The position numbers and the translations under genes were made by a program. Below, piece by piece: positions 42,625 to 49,715 of a stretch of DNA of 64,000 bases (its first letter is position 1; every line of letters starts with the position of its first letter). The notes beneath the pieces were generated by a model. It was given only the letters and a program-made list of their open reading frames with translations, made no database searches and was not told where the DNA came from. The stretch is from assembly GCF_024462815.1 (NCBI RefSeq), contig NZ_JANGCG010000004.1:62001-126000 (forward strand), read 5' to 3'. This DNA is from Gemmiger formicilis (GTDB lineage Bacteria; Bacillota; Clostridia; Oscillospirales; Ruminococcaceae).

Positions 42625-43790
42625 GGCGTACCTGCATTTGCGGAAGTAAGAACATCATAGTTCTTGTAAAAATCAATCAGCATAGGAGCGGCATCCTGCA
42701 CACGGTTTACCAAATCGTAGTGCTTCAAGGAATCAAGAGACTTCCAGTCCATTAGATTGCAGAAATCGACATCAGAAAAAGTCGGGATGCCTTTCCGCTG
42801 CTGCTCCAGCTGATAACTTCGAATTGCAGCGGCAAAGGTGCTGCGACCTGCATGAGTATGGAGCGCTTCGATATCCCAGCCGTATGTTTTATTGACCTTC
42901 ATTCTGGCACTTTCCAAAGCGCTACGATAGGCATTATAGGTAACAGGGCTTCCGTTGTGCCCTACAAAGAAATATTCGCTGTCAGTATCGATTTTGCTCC
43001 GAACATCCATCAAATAGCTTTGGAAATCCTCGACAAGGGGAGGAGGAATAAGAGAAGTGTGCCTCTTTCCGGTTTTGGTCCTTGTAGGAGTAACTTGTGC
43101 ATTGTATAGGTCTACAGTATCAAGAGTCAGCGATAGAGCGCTATCGATTCGATGACCTGTATATACTGTGTCGAGGAAAATACAGCGATATGTAAGCGGA
43201 AGCGCATCTGCTATGGCTCGTATTTGTTCTGCTGAATACCATTTGGTATAGGCTAACTTTGGTATATCATTCTGATTTGGCGAGAACATTTTGCCAAGAA
43301 GGTAAACATTTGTGAGGTGCTCATCTTTTTTTACGACCCGGCCTTTTCGCCGCTTGGTATTTGGGTCTGGTAGGAGCAACATCCTTTGTGTTTGCGTATA
43401 AAGACTACTATCCAGATGGTATCCTCGTAGCGCGAGCGTGTCATACAATTTAGATAAAGTTTCGACATAATCGCAAATTGTGTTATAACTTTTGGGTTCA
43501 TTATTGCAACCGTATGGAAGCCCATCGACATAGAGCTCACATAGAAAATCGTAAATCATATCCATTGTGGCATCAACGACCTCAAGACCATGCATATCTA
43601 AATAATTTAGATATATACAGAGCTGGTAAACTGTTGTTCCAAGCGTTTTATCGCGGTTGAACTGTGCCATTACAAGATGCCTGTTGAGTTCAGTCGCAGG
43701 CAATCCGTCATCAAAGATAATACGCATCCGTGTTTCTATAGCATCGTTTTGCCCGTGAGGATAAAGGCAATAGCCGACAGTGTATCTCAT
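42621..43790 (-). CDS. Tyrosine recombinase, first of the trio (TnpA-like)
   Basis: This 389-residue site-specific recombinase has an N-terminal SAM-like core-binding region. The catalytic domain shows Arg in YTGHRIDSALSLT, the HxxR box LHTHAGRSTFAA and Tyr in SLKHYDLVNR. It is the closest in size to TnpA of Tn554 and is translationally coupled (ATGA) to the excisionase-like gene upstream and to the next recombinase downstream. Confidence 0.85.
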   Translation of the reverse strand: MRYTVGYCLYPHGQNDAIETRMRIIFDDGLPATELNRHLVMAQFNRDKTLGTTVYQLCIYLNYLDMHGLEVVDATMDMIYDFLCELYVDGLPYGCNNEPKSYNTICDYVETLSKLYDTLALRGYHLDSSLYTQTQRMLLLPDPNTKRRKGRVVKKDEHLTNVYLLGKMFSPNQNDIPKLAYTKWYSAEQIRAIADALPLTYRCIFLDTVYTGHRIDSALSLTLDTVDLYNAQVTPTRTKTGKRHTSLIPPPLVEDFQSYLMDVRSKIDTDSEYFFVGHNGSPVTYNAYRSALESARMKVNKTYGWDIEALHTHAGRSTFAAAIRSYQLEQQRKGIPTFSDVDFCNLMDWKSLDSLKHYDLVNRVQDAAPMLIDFYKNYDVLTSANAGTP

Positions 43791-44038
43791 TTTTCTCCGT
43801 CCTTGTCACTTTGTGGAGGAAACATTTGTTCTGGCGGAACATTGCATTGGGAATAAAGGTAGGCAGCGAGTGAGTCGCGGGAGACATAATACCTACGTCG
43901 AAGCATTACTGTTCCAATTTTTCCATTACGAATCAGCCTATAAACGGTGGCGTTGCACATATCCAGTATCTCGCTCACCTCATAAACCCGAAGATGCTCA
44001 GCGTAATCCTCCGTGTGTTGTAAAAAATCCATAATCAT
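43787..44038 (-). CDS. Excisionase-like helix-turn-helix protein
   Basis: This 83-residue MerR/HTH_17-type DNA-binding protein has LRVYEVSEILDMCNATVYRLIRNGKIG, then a wing RRRYYVSRDSLAAYL. Such proteins direct excision or regulate recombinase genes. It is first in the operon, has a strong GGAGG SD and overlaps the next gene by 4 bases. The GGCACT repeats directly upstream are its likely binding region. Confidence 0.8.
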   Translation of the reverse strand: MIMDFLQHTEDYAEHLRVYEVSEILDMCNATVYRLIRNGKIGTVMLRRRYYVSRDSLAAYLYSQCNVPPEQMFPPQSDKDGEK

Positions 44039-44063
44039 AAGTCAACAACCTCCTTTTTCAGTA

Positions 44064-44092
44064 TTCAAACGTATCCATTACTATGGTATAAT
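44064..44092 (+). promoter_or_regulatory. Promoter of the island cargo gene
   Basis: TTCAAA (44064-44069) and an extended -10 TGGTATAAT (TATAAT 44087-44092) with 17-bp spacing, 100 bases before ATG 44193. Confidence 0.65.
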
Positions 44093-44111
44093 GAAATAAA
44101 TTCTGGAAACA

Positions 44112-44175
44112 GGCACTAAAGAGGCACTGATTTTTTCTATTTTCGAAAAAGGGGTACTAAAGGGGCACTGATTTT
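44112..44175. repeat. Four GGCACT iterons in two 23-bp direct repeats
   Basis: GGCACTAAAGAGGCACTGAT at 44112 and GGTACTAAAGGGGCACTGAT at 44153 (two mismatches over 23 bp, 41 bp apart), each holding two GGCACT units 11 bp (one helical turn) apart. They lie between the excisionase-like gene and the cargo gene, downstream of the cargo promoter. Confidence 0.75.
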
Positions 44176-44192
44176 GAAATGGAGCGAAGGAT

Positions 44193-45221
44193 ATGAAAGA
44201 GCCTACACAAAGAATCGTGAAGATAGATTGTACTGGTGGGACCTATGATTTGGATTTGCGCAATGTAGACGACATAATGAATGAACTCCTTTTGTCAGAT
44301 TTATCATACGATAGCATCCGAACGGCATTTTCAAATGCAAATGTAAAATATGCACGTTCTGAAAAGGAAGAGTGCTTCCGTTTTGTGGCAGAGGCAAAAA
44401 ATGTAATCAGAAAGTTTGAAAAAGGAAAGTTTTCGTACGATAAGTGTGGCGTTTTGCCACCCACGGAATTTGATTATACTGTGCTACAAATCCGCGAGAT
44501 ATTTTCTATACAACAAACGTACCTTACTTGTTTAAAAGCTAAGAAAAGTAATAATGAACGACGCTGTGATAAAATTAAGAGTGTTTTTGAAATGCTGTAT
44601 AGCGCCAGTGATACAGCGCATTTGTTTAATCACAACATTGAAAACCTGTTTGCTTTTCTTGATGAAAATTACCCTACTGCAAAGAAAAAGTGCGTTTCCA
44701 TAGAATTGCGGGAAAGACCTCAATTTGTGCTGGCGGATGAATTTGGCTGCTTTTTGAAGTCGATTGAATCCGAAGAACGGAGAGGTCGTAGCTATCGATA
44801 TATATGGCAAAGGCAAGGGGAAAAAGCTGAAAAAGAGACGATAAAGGAATTTGACAGATTCCTTTTGTGGCAAGAGAAGCACATATCTAAAGAAAATCGG
44901 CAATATGTAATTTTGCTGTACGACCCAAAAAAATTAGCAAATACCTACATTGAGAAAATGGATAATTACATAAATAAAGCGTTAGGAGACATACGGATTG
45001 ATGGGCATAGTGGCAGGCATCCGATACTTTATGTAAACAAAGCATCTTTCCGCCTATGGCTGGCTTTGGAATTGTCCAAGGATGATGAATACAAACTCTG
45101 TGCAATTTGTGGTAAGCCCTTCCATGTTGGGAATCAAAAAAGCATAAAATATTGCAGACGGCATACAAAGTCGCAAATCAATTATTTTAATCAGAAACTT
45201 GCAAAAGAGCGAAATATGTAA
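44193..45221 (+). CDS. Unknown island cargo protein with C-terminal zinc-finger-like motif
   Basis: This is a 342-residue soluble protein with no domain that I recognise in the first 280 residues, which are helical and charged. Near the C-terminus CAICGKPFHVGNQKSIKYCRRH has CxxC and CxxxH spacing of a small zinc knuckle. Similar tails occur on hypothetical proteins of Firmicute integrative elements. It has AT-rich codon use, its own promoter and a terminator. A role as element-encoded regulator or DNA-binding factor is only a guess. GGAG-like sequence precedes ATG 44193. Confidence 0.7.
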   Translation: MKEPTQRIVKIDCTGGTYDLDLRNVDDIMNELLLSDLSYDSIRTAFSNANVKYARSEKEECFRFVAEAKNVIRKFEKGKFSYDKCGVLPPTEFDYTVLQIREIFSIQQTYLTCLKAKKSNNERRCDKIKSVFEMLYSASDTAHLFNHNIENLFAFLDENYPTAKKKCVSIELRERPQFVLADEFGCFLKSIESEERRGRSYRYIWQRQGEKAEKETIKEFDRFLLWQEKHISKENRQYVILLYDPKKLANTYIEKMDNYINKALGDIRIDGHSGRHPILYVNKASFRLWLALELSKDDEYKLCAICGKPFHVGNQKSIKYCRRHTKSQINYFNQKLAKERNM

Positions 45222-45311
45222 AATGACTAAGATGTTAATGGTATAGAAAAGTACCGCCCGCTCTGCGGAACAAGAACAGCATAAGAACTTTAGATACCAA
45301 AGTGAATACAA

Positions 45312-45352
45312 ATAAAAGCGGCTCTCCTTGCGAGGGCAGCTTTTATATTTTG
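45312..45352 (+). terminator. Terminator of the island cargo gene
   Basis: AAAAGCGGCTCTC pairs imperfectly with GAGGGCAGCTTTT around CTTGC, then ATATTTT, 90 bases after the stop. Confidence 0.7.
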
Positions 45353-45393
45353 CTTCCACAAATTCAAGCCGCTATTTTTGTACATATAGCCAT

Positions 45394-45422
45394 TTGCTTA
45401 TTTCCGCAATAAATGCTAATAT
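45394..45422 (+). promoter_or_regulatory. Promoter of a very short transcript
   Basis: TTGCTT (45394-45399) and TAATAT (45417-45422) spaced 17 bp; a terminator lies only 95 bp further on. Confidence 0.5.
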
Positions 45423-45466
45423 AGTATTTACTTACACAAAAACACTTATGACAAGGGAGTAAGTAA

Positions 45467-45517
45467 ATGACTATAAAAATACAAACACCACAGAACAACA
45501 GAACATACACTACTTAG
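45467..45517 (+). CDS. 16-residue peptide ORF in a short transcript
   Basis: MTIKIQTPQNNRTYTT, preceded by AAGGGAG 7 bases upstream. The stop abuts a terminator. It could be a leader peptide or the transcript could be a small RNA with a chance ORF. The peptide is not recognisable. Confidence 0.3.
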   Translation: MTIKIQTPQNNRTYTT

Positions 45518-45546
45518 GCCGCTCCGCAAGGGGCGGCTGTTTTTTT
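45518..45546 (+). terminator. Intrinsic terminator of the short transcript
   Basis: GCCGCTCC / GGGGCGGC (one G-T pair) with loop GCAA, followed by TGTTTTTTT. Confidence 0.85.
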
Positions 45547-45621
45547 GCAAAAGAGAGATTTCTACATACCCAAAATACCCAAAAGCGGAAAAAATCATTA
45601 TCAAAAAGATGGGAAATCATC

Positions 45622-45798
45622 ATGGATGATATAAGAGACAAACTGTTAGCTGATACAGACGGAATAAAAGTTTGGTAGAAGAAAGAGGCATCAGTAAGAC
45701 CGAAATGTTTCTTTGGCCGAAAATGCCCGTTACAGAAAAAGGTAATGAACTGCCCTGAACTCGAACAGTTCGTGAAGATGTATCGGATTGAGCTCTAA
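45622..45798 (+). pseudogene. Possible broken small gene
   Basis: A start with MDDIRDKLLADTDG is followed by coding-like stretches in shifted frames (SLVEERGISKTEMFLWPKMP; PELEQFVKMYRIEL) over 177 bp. This looks like a frameshifted short ORF, but no family is recognised. Confidence 0.25.
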
Positions 45799-45851
45799 TT
45801 TTTAGCCCTAACTGAGGTAGATAAAGCAACTTTAGGAAGGAAGTGCTTATT

Positions 45852-46019
45852 ATGTGCAACCTAAGCCAAGGCATTAAAGAAGAAAGCTTTAACGAAGGTA
45901 AAATAAGGACGCTGATTGAGCTGGTAAGAAAAGGTCGTCTATCTGTAGAAGAAGCGGCAGAAGAAGCCAATATGACGGTCGAACAATTTAAGAAAGTAAT
46001 GGAAAATTCTCCAACGTAA
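45852..46019 (+). CDS. Small helical protein, Rpn-tail-like (paralogue 1)
   Basis: 55 residues: MCNLSQGIKEESFNEGK, then IRTLIELVRKGRLSVEEAAEEANMTVEQFKKVME. The second half matches the C-terminal helix-turn-helix-like tail frequently found on Rpn/PD-(D/E)XK-type and short Firmicute proteins. An SD-like GGAAGGAAG precedes ATG 45852. A related gene follows 73 bp later. The function is unknown; it may be the remnant of a larger gene or a stand-alone DNA-binding peptide. Confidence 0.55.
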   Translation: MCNLSQGIKEESFNEGKIRTLIELVRKGRLSVEEAAEEANMTVEQFKKVMENSPT

Positions 46020-46091
46020 GGCATTTAGAAACGTAAACATTATTTTGATTTAAGACTTCATCAAGTCATTTAATAAGAAGGGAAAAATATT

Positions 46092-46289
46092 ATGTCGGAC
46101 CTTTATAGAGGTGTGTTTGAAGAAAGCTTTCGAGAGGGGGTTCGCATAGGAACGATACAAGTATTGTTTTGGGCAGTGCAAAAAGGATATATTACTGTAG
46201 AAGAAGCCGCTGAAGAAAGCGAAATGACCGTTAATGAATTCAAGGAACTCCTAAAAAATCCTCCCGCATGGGTCACACAAGACCGCTAA
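46092..46289 (+). CDS. Small helical protein, Rpn-tail-like (paralogue 2)
   Basis: 65 residues, sharing EESF-EG and YITVEEAAEESEMTVNEFKELL with the preceding small gene, so the two arose by duplication. AAGGG lies upstream of ATG 46092 and a strong terminator follows. No catalytic motif is present. Confidence 0.6.
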   Translation: MSDLYRGVFEESFREGVRIGTIQVLFWAVQKGYITVEEAAEESEMTVNEFKELLKNPPAWVTQDR

Positions 46290-46303
46290 CATTACCAAAT
46301 TCC

Positions 46304-46337
46304 AAGCCGTTCTTCATGTTCGAAGAATGGCTTTTTT
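46304..46337 (+). terminator. Terminator of the small paralogue pair
   Basis: AAGCCGTTCTTC pairs with GAAGAATGGCTT (one mismatch) with loop ATGTTC, then TTTTTTG. Confidence 0.88.
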
Positions 46338-46366
46338 GTGCAATAACGATATGAGAATATAACTAA

Positions 46367-46402
46367 GCCGCCAAGCGAGTAAAATCGTTTGGCGACTTTT
46401 TG
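46367..46402 (+). terminator. Second terminator-like hairpin
   Basis: CGCCAAGCGA / TCGTTTGGCG (10 bp with one G-T) around GTAAAA, followed by ACTTTTTG. Confidence 0.75.
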
Positions 46403-46410
46403 TAAAAAAT

Positions 46411-46611
46411 ATGCGAGATTCTGTAGAAAAACAGGCTGACATATGCTACAATCAAACCAACGAAGAAGTGTATGAAATGTTAGAAACTTGGAAAGACGTA
46501 ATGCGTAAACTATATAACTTGTTTGGCAAGTTGAACGCGCAAGTGAGAGAAATGCCTGCTGAAGAACCAGAAGATAGAACAGAAGGACCTTCCGATTCTA
46601 TGACCGAATAA
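46411..46611 (+). CDS. Small hypothetical protein
   Basis: 66 residues, acidic C-terminus (EEPEDRTEGPSD). No good SD is seen before ATG 46411, and an internal Met in YEMLETWKDVMRKLYNLFGK would leave a single amphipathic helix plus acidic tail. It may not be expressed. Confidence 0.3.
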   Translation: MRDSVEKQADICYNQTNEEVYEMLETWKDVMRKLYNLFGKLNAQVREMPAEEPEDRTEGPSDSMTE

Positions 46612-46947
46612 AATTAGGCTACGGATGAGGTTGCAAAGCAATTCGGCTTGAGTTACAATTAGGATGTTGAATGAATAAAGTTTCATCCAACAATAGGTAA
46701 AGGCAGTGTATCATAGAAAACATAAAAGAACCGCATAGGTAAAGGAAATATAAGCGGTTCTATGGGTCATCATTCTATGGTACATAGGATTCACTATACT
46801 CCCAAAGCAGCAGCTTCATAAGAGGCTGCTGCTTTTTTTGTGTGCGGCAGGCAGGGGGGCTTGCAAGCGGCAGCTAATGGGTAACTTTCCCCTCATCCGG
46901 CCCTGCGGGGCCACCTTCCCCCCAAACCAACCTTTTTACAAAAAAGA
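46612..46947. other. Right edge of the island, no gene seen
   Basis: The stretch holds a short inverted repeat (AGAACCGC at 46727-46734 with GCGGTTCT at 46754-46761), two ATAGGTAAAGG copies and a strong terminator at 46804-46839. GC content then rises. No coding frame of credible size is visible on either strand apart from the shadow of the kinase gene. Confidence 0.6.
46804..46839 (+). terminator. Strong terminator at the island/core junction
   Basis: AAAGCAGCAGC / GCTGCTGCTTT is a perfect 11-bp stem followed by TTTTG. Confidence 0.9.
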
Positions 46948-46976
46948 TTTCCATCTCGGCACGGATATGGTATAAT
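46948..46976 (+). promoter_or_regulatory. Promoter of the hybrid kinase gene
   Basis: TTTCCA (46948-46953) and TATAAT (46971-46976) spaced 17 bp with an extended TGG before the -10; 38 bases before ATG 47015. Confidence 0.65.
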
Positions 46977-47014
46977 AATACCGACTGAAATGTTTTTGAA
47001 ATGGTGCCGCGATT

Positions 47015-49171
47015 ATGATAAGCTATGAAGAATTTACCAAGCAGGAGGCCAAGCTCGAAAATGCCACGCTGGAAGAGCGCAAGGCGTTTTATGCCGATAT
47101 CCTGAAAAAGGAGCCGGAAAAAACCGGCGTGCGGGTGCTGGCCTATTTCCGCTATGCGCTGCAGTTTTACCGCGACGGTGACTACCGCGCCGCCCGCGAG
47201 ATTCTGGAGCCGTTTGTCATCGACTACCATAACTATGAATACCGCCCGGAAATTATTGCCAGCTTCAACCTGATGGGCGCCGCCGCGCACTTTGAGCAGG
47301 AATATGAGCTTGCCCGCTTTTACATCCGGGAGGGGCTGAAGGTCGCGCAGGAGCACCAGGAGGTTGAGCGCTACTCCTATGAGTACAACAACCTCAGCGT
47401 GACCTACCTCTACCAGCACCGCTATGAGGAGGCGCTGGAGGCCATCCAGAAGGCGGAGGAAAACCTCGTCAACAGCGATGAGGCGATGAAGGTCTACATC
47501 TACCGCAATCTGTCGGAAATCTGCTGCTATCTGGGCCGGTTGGACAAGGCGAAGGAAGCCTTCCTGAAATGCGCCGACCTCAACGGCTTTGCCCTTTTGC
47601 CGGAGGATACCCTGATGCTGGGGCTGCTCCTCTACCACAAGCTGGGGGATACGGCCACCGCCAAGTTGTACCATGACAAGCTCTGGGCCAAGCTGCCCGA
47701 AATGTACGCGGCAGATTTCAGCGGTGCATCGCGGGTTATCTTTGAGTGCGCGATGGACGCCGGGAACCACGCCGAGACCGAAAAAATACTGGCCGCGATG
47801 CAGGACTATATGGCCCGCAACCCGCAGAAGATACAGATCGGCCTGCAGACCGAGAGCTTCCGCTATGCCTACGCCAAGTCCCGCGGCGACCGCGATACAA
47901 TGCTGGACGCGCTGGAGCGCAAGGAAACCTACAGCGCCGCCATGCTCAACCACGCCGAGGAGGTCCGGGTGCAGGACGTGAACCGCTATCTGCGCATGGG
48001 GCAGGAGCTGCAGCGCGCTGTGGCCAGCGAGGCCAGCGCCAACCGCGCCAAGACTGAGTTTCTGGCCAATATGTCCCATGACATCCGCACCCCCATCAAC
48101 GGCATTATGGGTATGCTGGATATGATTGCCGCCTGCCGCAAGGACGAGAAAAAGGTCGATGACTGCCTTGGCAAAATCGAAATTTCCTCCAGCCATCTGC
48201 TCTCCCTCGTCAATGACGTGCTGGATATGAGCAAGCTGGAAAACGGCAGCATGGAGATGGAACACAAGCCCTTCAATCTGGACAAAATCTGTGATGATGC
48301 CACCGAGATGGTCGTCTTTCAGGCTGAGCAGGCGGGCCTGCGCGTCTATGTGGAGCATGACGATGTGCAGGATGTGAACCTGCTGGGCAGCGCGCTGTAT
48401 TTAAAAAAGATACTGGTCAACCTGTTCAGCAACGCCATCAAATACAATAAGCCGGACGGCACAATTTTTGTCCGCCTGCGGGAGACGGAGCGCGGCCGGG
48501 ACAAAGTGACCTATGAATTCCTCATCCGGGATACCGGCATCGGTATGACGCAGGATTTCATTGACAACCGCCTGTTTGAGGCCTTTGTGCAGGGCGAGAA
48601 CGCGGGGCGTTCCCGCTACGACGGCACCGGGCTGGGTATGTCCATTGTGGCGCAGCTGGTCAAAAAGATGGGCGGCAAGATAGAGGTCGAGAGCACCGTG
48701 GGCGAGGGCAGCTGCTTCACTGTGACGCTGCCCTTCACCATCGACCACAACCCGCCCCCGCCGGAGCAGGAACAGCCGGTTCCGGCAGATTTGCACGGCA
48801 AGCGCCTGCTGGTGGTCGAGGACAATGACCTGAATATGGAAATTGCCGAGTTTATGCTGACCAGCGCCGGGGCAACGGTGGATAAGGCCTATAACGGCGA
48901 GGACGCCGTGCAGCAGTTTACCAAGGCGGCCCCCGGCACCTATGACGCGGTGCTGATGGACCTGATGATGCCGGTGATGGACGGCTACACCGCGGCCAAG
49001 GCCATCCGTGCCAGCGGCCACGCCGACGTCGGGCGGGTGCCTATCATTGCGATGAGCGCCAACGCCTACGCGGAGGATGTGCGCCAGTGCCTTGCGTGCG
49101 GGATGAACGCCCACATCAGCAAGCCCCTGTTCCGGGATGTCGTGCTGCGCACCCTTGCGCGGTTCCTGTAA
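47015..49171 (+). CDS. Soluble TPR-histidine kinase-receiver hybrid
   Basis: This 718-residue cytoplasmic protein has no transmembrane segment. Residues 1-320 form TPR-like helical repeats (RYALQFYRDGDYRAAREIL, YEYNNLSVTYLYQHRYEEALEA). HisKA follows with the phospho-accepting His in MSHDIRTPING (about 355), then HATPase (NLFSNAIKYN, DTGIGM, DGTGLGMSI). A C-terminal receiver carries ED and the acceptor Asp in VLMDLMMPVMDGYT. The TPR part suggests sensing of a cytoplasmic protein or peptide. The output is unknown because no DNA-binding domain or regulator gene is adjacent. The AT-rich island ends just upstream, so this gene marks the return to core sequence. Confidence 0.92.
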   Translation: MISYEEFTKQEAKLENATLEERKAFYADILKKEPEKTGVRVLAYFRYALQFYRDGDYRAAREILEPFVIDYHNYEYRPEIIASFNLMGAAAHFEQEYELARFYIREGLKVAQEHQEVERYSYEYNNLSVTYLYQHRYEEALEAIQKAEENLVNSDEAMKVYIYRNLSEICCYLGRLDKAKEAFLKCADLNGFALLPEDTLMLGLLLYHKLGDTATAKLYHDKLWAKLPEMYAADFSGASRVIFECAMDAGNHAETEKILAAMQDYMARNPQKIQIGLQTESFRYAYAKSRGDRDTMLDALERKETYSAAMLNHAEEVRVQDVNRYLRMGQELQRAVASEASANRAKTEFLANMSHDIRTPINGIMGMLDMIAACRKDEKKVDDCLGKIEISSSHLLSLVNDVLDMSKLENGSMEMEHKPFNLDKICDDATEMVVFQAEQAGLRVYVEHDDVQDVNLLGSALYLKKILVNLFSNAIKYNKPDGTIFVRLRETERGRDKVTYEFLIRDTGIGMTQDFIDNRLFEAFVQGENAGRSRYDGTGLGMSIVAQLVKKMGGKIEVESTVGEGSCFTVTLPFTIDHNPPPPEQEQPVPADLHGKRLLVVEDNDLNMEIAEFMLTSAGATVDKAYNGEDAVQQFTKAAPGTYDAVLMDLMMPVMDGYTAAKAIRASGHADVGRVPIIAMSANAYAEDVRQCLACGMNAHISKPLFRDVVLRTLARFL

Positions 49172-49255
49172 GGACAACACTGCCTAATTTGCCGATGCAG
49201 CGCTGTATAAATACCCCTGCCCCGGAGCATACTGGGGGTACGGAGGTGTTTCACT

Positions 49256-49564
49256 ATGAGTTATCTTGACTGCGCACAGTATGACTGCTGCCACAACAAG
49301 GCCGGCTGCTGCTGTCTGAACGGCATTGACGTCCACCACACAGGGCCCGGCAATGCGGTCTGCGGCAGTTACCGCTGCAACGAGGGCTACGGCAACGCTG
49401 CTACCGACAACCAGCCCGCTTCACCCGAGACGGACATCCACTGTGATGACAAGGGCTGCCGCCATCTGGAAGGGCACTGCTGCTGTGCGGACCACGTCAG
49501 CATTGACGAGTGCAGCTGCGGGCCGGAATGTGCCACCCGCGCCCCGCGGGATACGGCAGAATAA
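49256..49564 (+). CDS. DUF1540 domain protein, Cys-rich
   Basis: 102 residues with two DUF1540 modules, each with four or more cysteines (CAQYDCCHNKAGCCCLNGIDVH, HCDDKGCRHLEGHCCCADHV). The family is common in Clostridia and spore-formers and is presumed to bind metal; its function is unknown. The SD GGAGG lies upstream of ATG 49256. It follows the hybrid kinase by 84 bp and may be co-transcribed. A strong terminator follows. Confidence 0.85.
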   Translation: MSYLDCAQYDCCHNKAGCCCLNGIDVHHTGPGNAVCGSYRCNEGYGNAATDNQPASPETDIHCDDKGCRHLEGHCCCADHVSIDECSCGPECATRAPRDTAE

Positions 49565-49575
49565 CCGCAAATAAA

Positions 49576-49616
49576 AACGGATACCGCCTTTTTGCAAGCG
49601 GTATCCGTTTTTTGTT
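49576..49616 (+). terminator. Intrinsic terminator of the DUF1540 gene
   Basis: AAACGGATACCGC / GCGGTATCCGTTT is a perfect 13-bp stem followed by TTTG. Confidence 0.92.
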
Positions 49617-49660
49617 TGAAGGTGTTGGCCGGAGAAGCAGCAGCCCTGTGGGAGCTGCTG

Positions 49661-49686
49661 CGGGCGGAGCAGAGCCCCGCCCCTAC
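49661..49686. repeat. GTAGGGG-family single module, reverse orientation
   Basis: CGGGCGGAGCAGAGCCCCG followed by CCCCTAC, next to a GCAGCAGC hairpin, between the DUF1540 and tsaD genes. Confidence 0.75.
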
Positions 49687-49715
49687 TGCGCGGCATTATC
49701 CCTGAATGTGATGAA

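Larger units (their letters stand above)
38385..46800. mobile_element. AT-rich integrative island with three tyrosine recombinases (Tn554/RIT-like)
   Basis: GC content drops sharply after tRNA-Gln and recovers after about 46.8 kb. Five overlapping minus-strand genes encode an HTH excisionase-like protein, three different tyrosine recombinases and a DUF6262/TnpC-like protein; cargo follows on the plus strand. The combination recalls Tn554 (TnpA, TnpB, TnpC) and recombinase-in-trio elements. The exact ends are not visible: I find no copy of the tRNA-Gln 3' end at the far side and no clear terminal repeats. The coordinates are therefore approximate. Confidence 0.75.

Noticed and set aside
38310..46860. 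tRNA-Gln as attachment site with a duplicated 3' end
   Set aside because: No second copy of the T-arm/acceptor sequence (GTTCAAATCC...GGCCCA) is found near the right side of the island, so integration into the tRNA cannot be shown.
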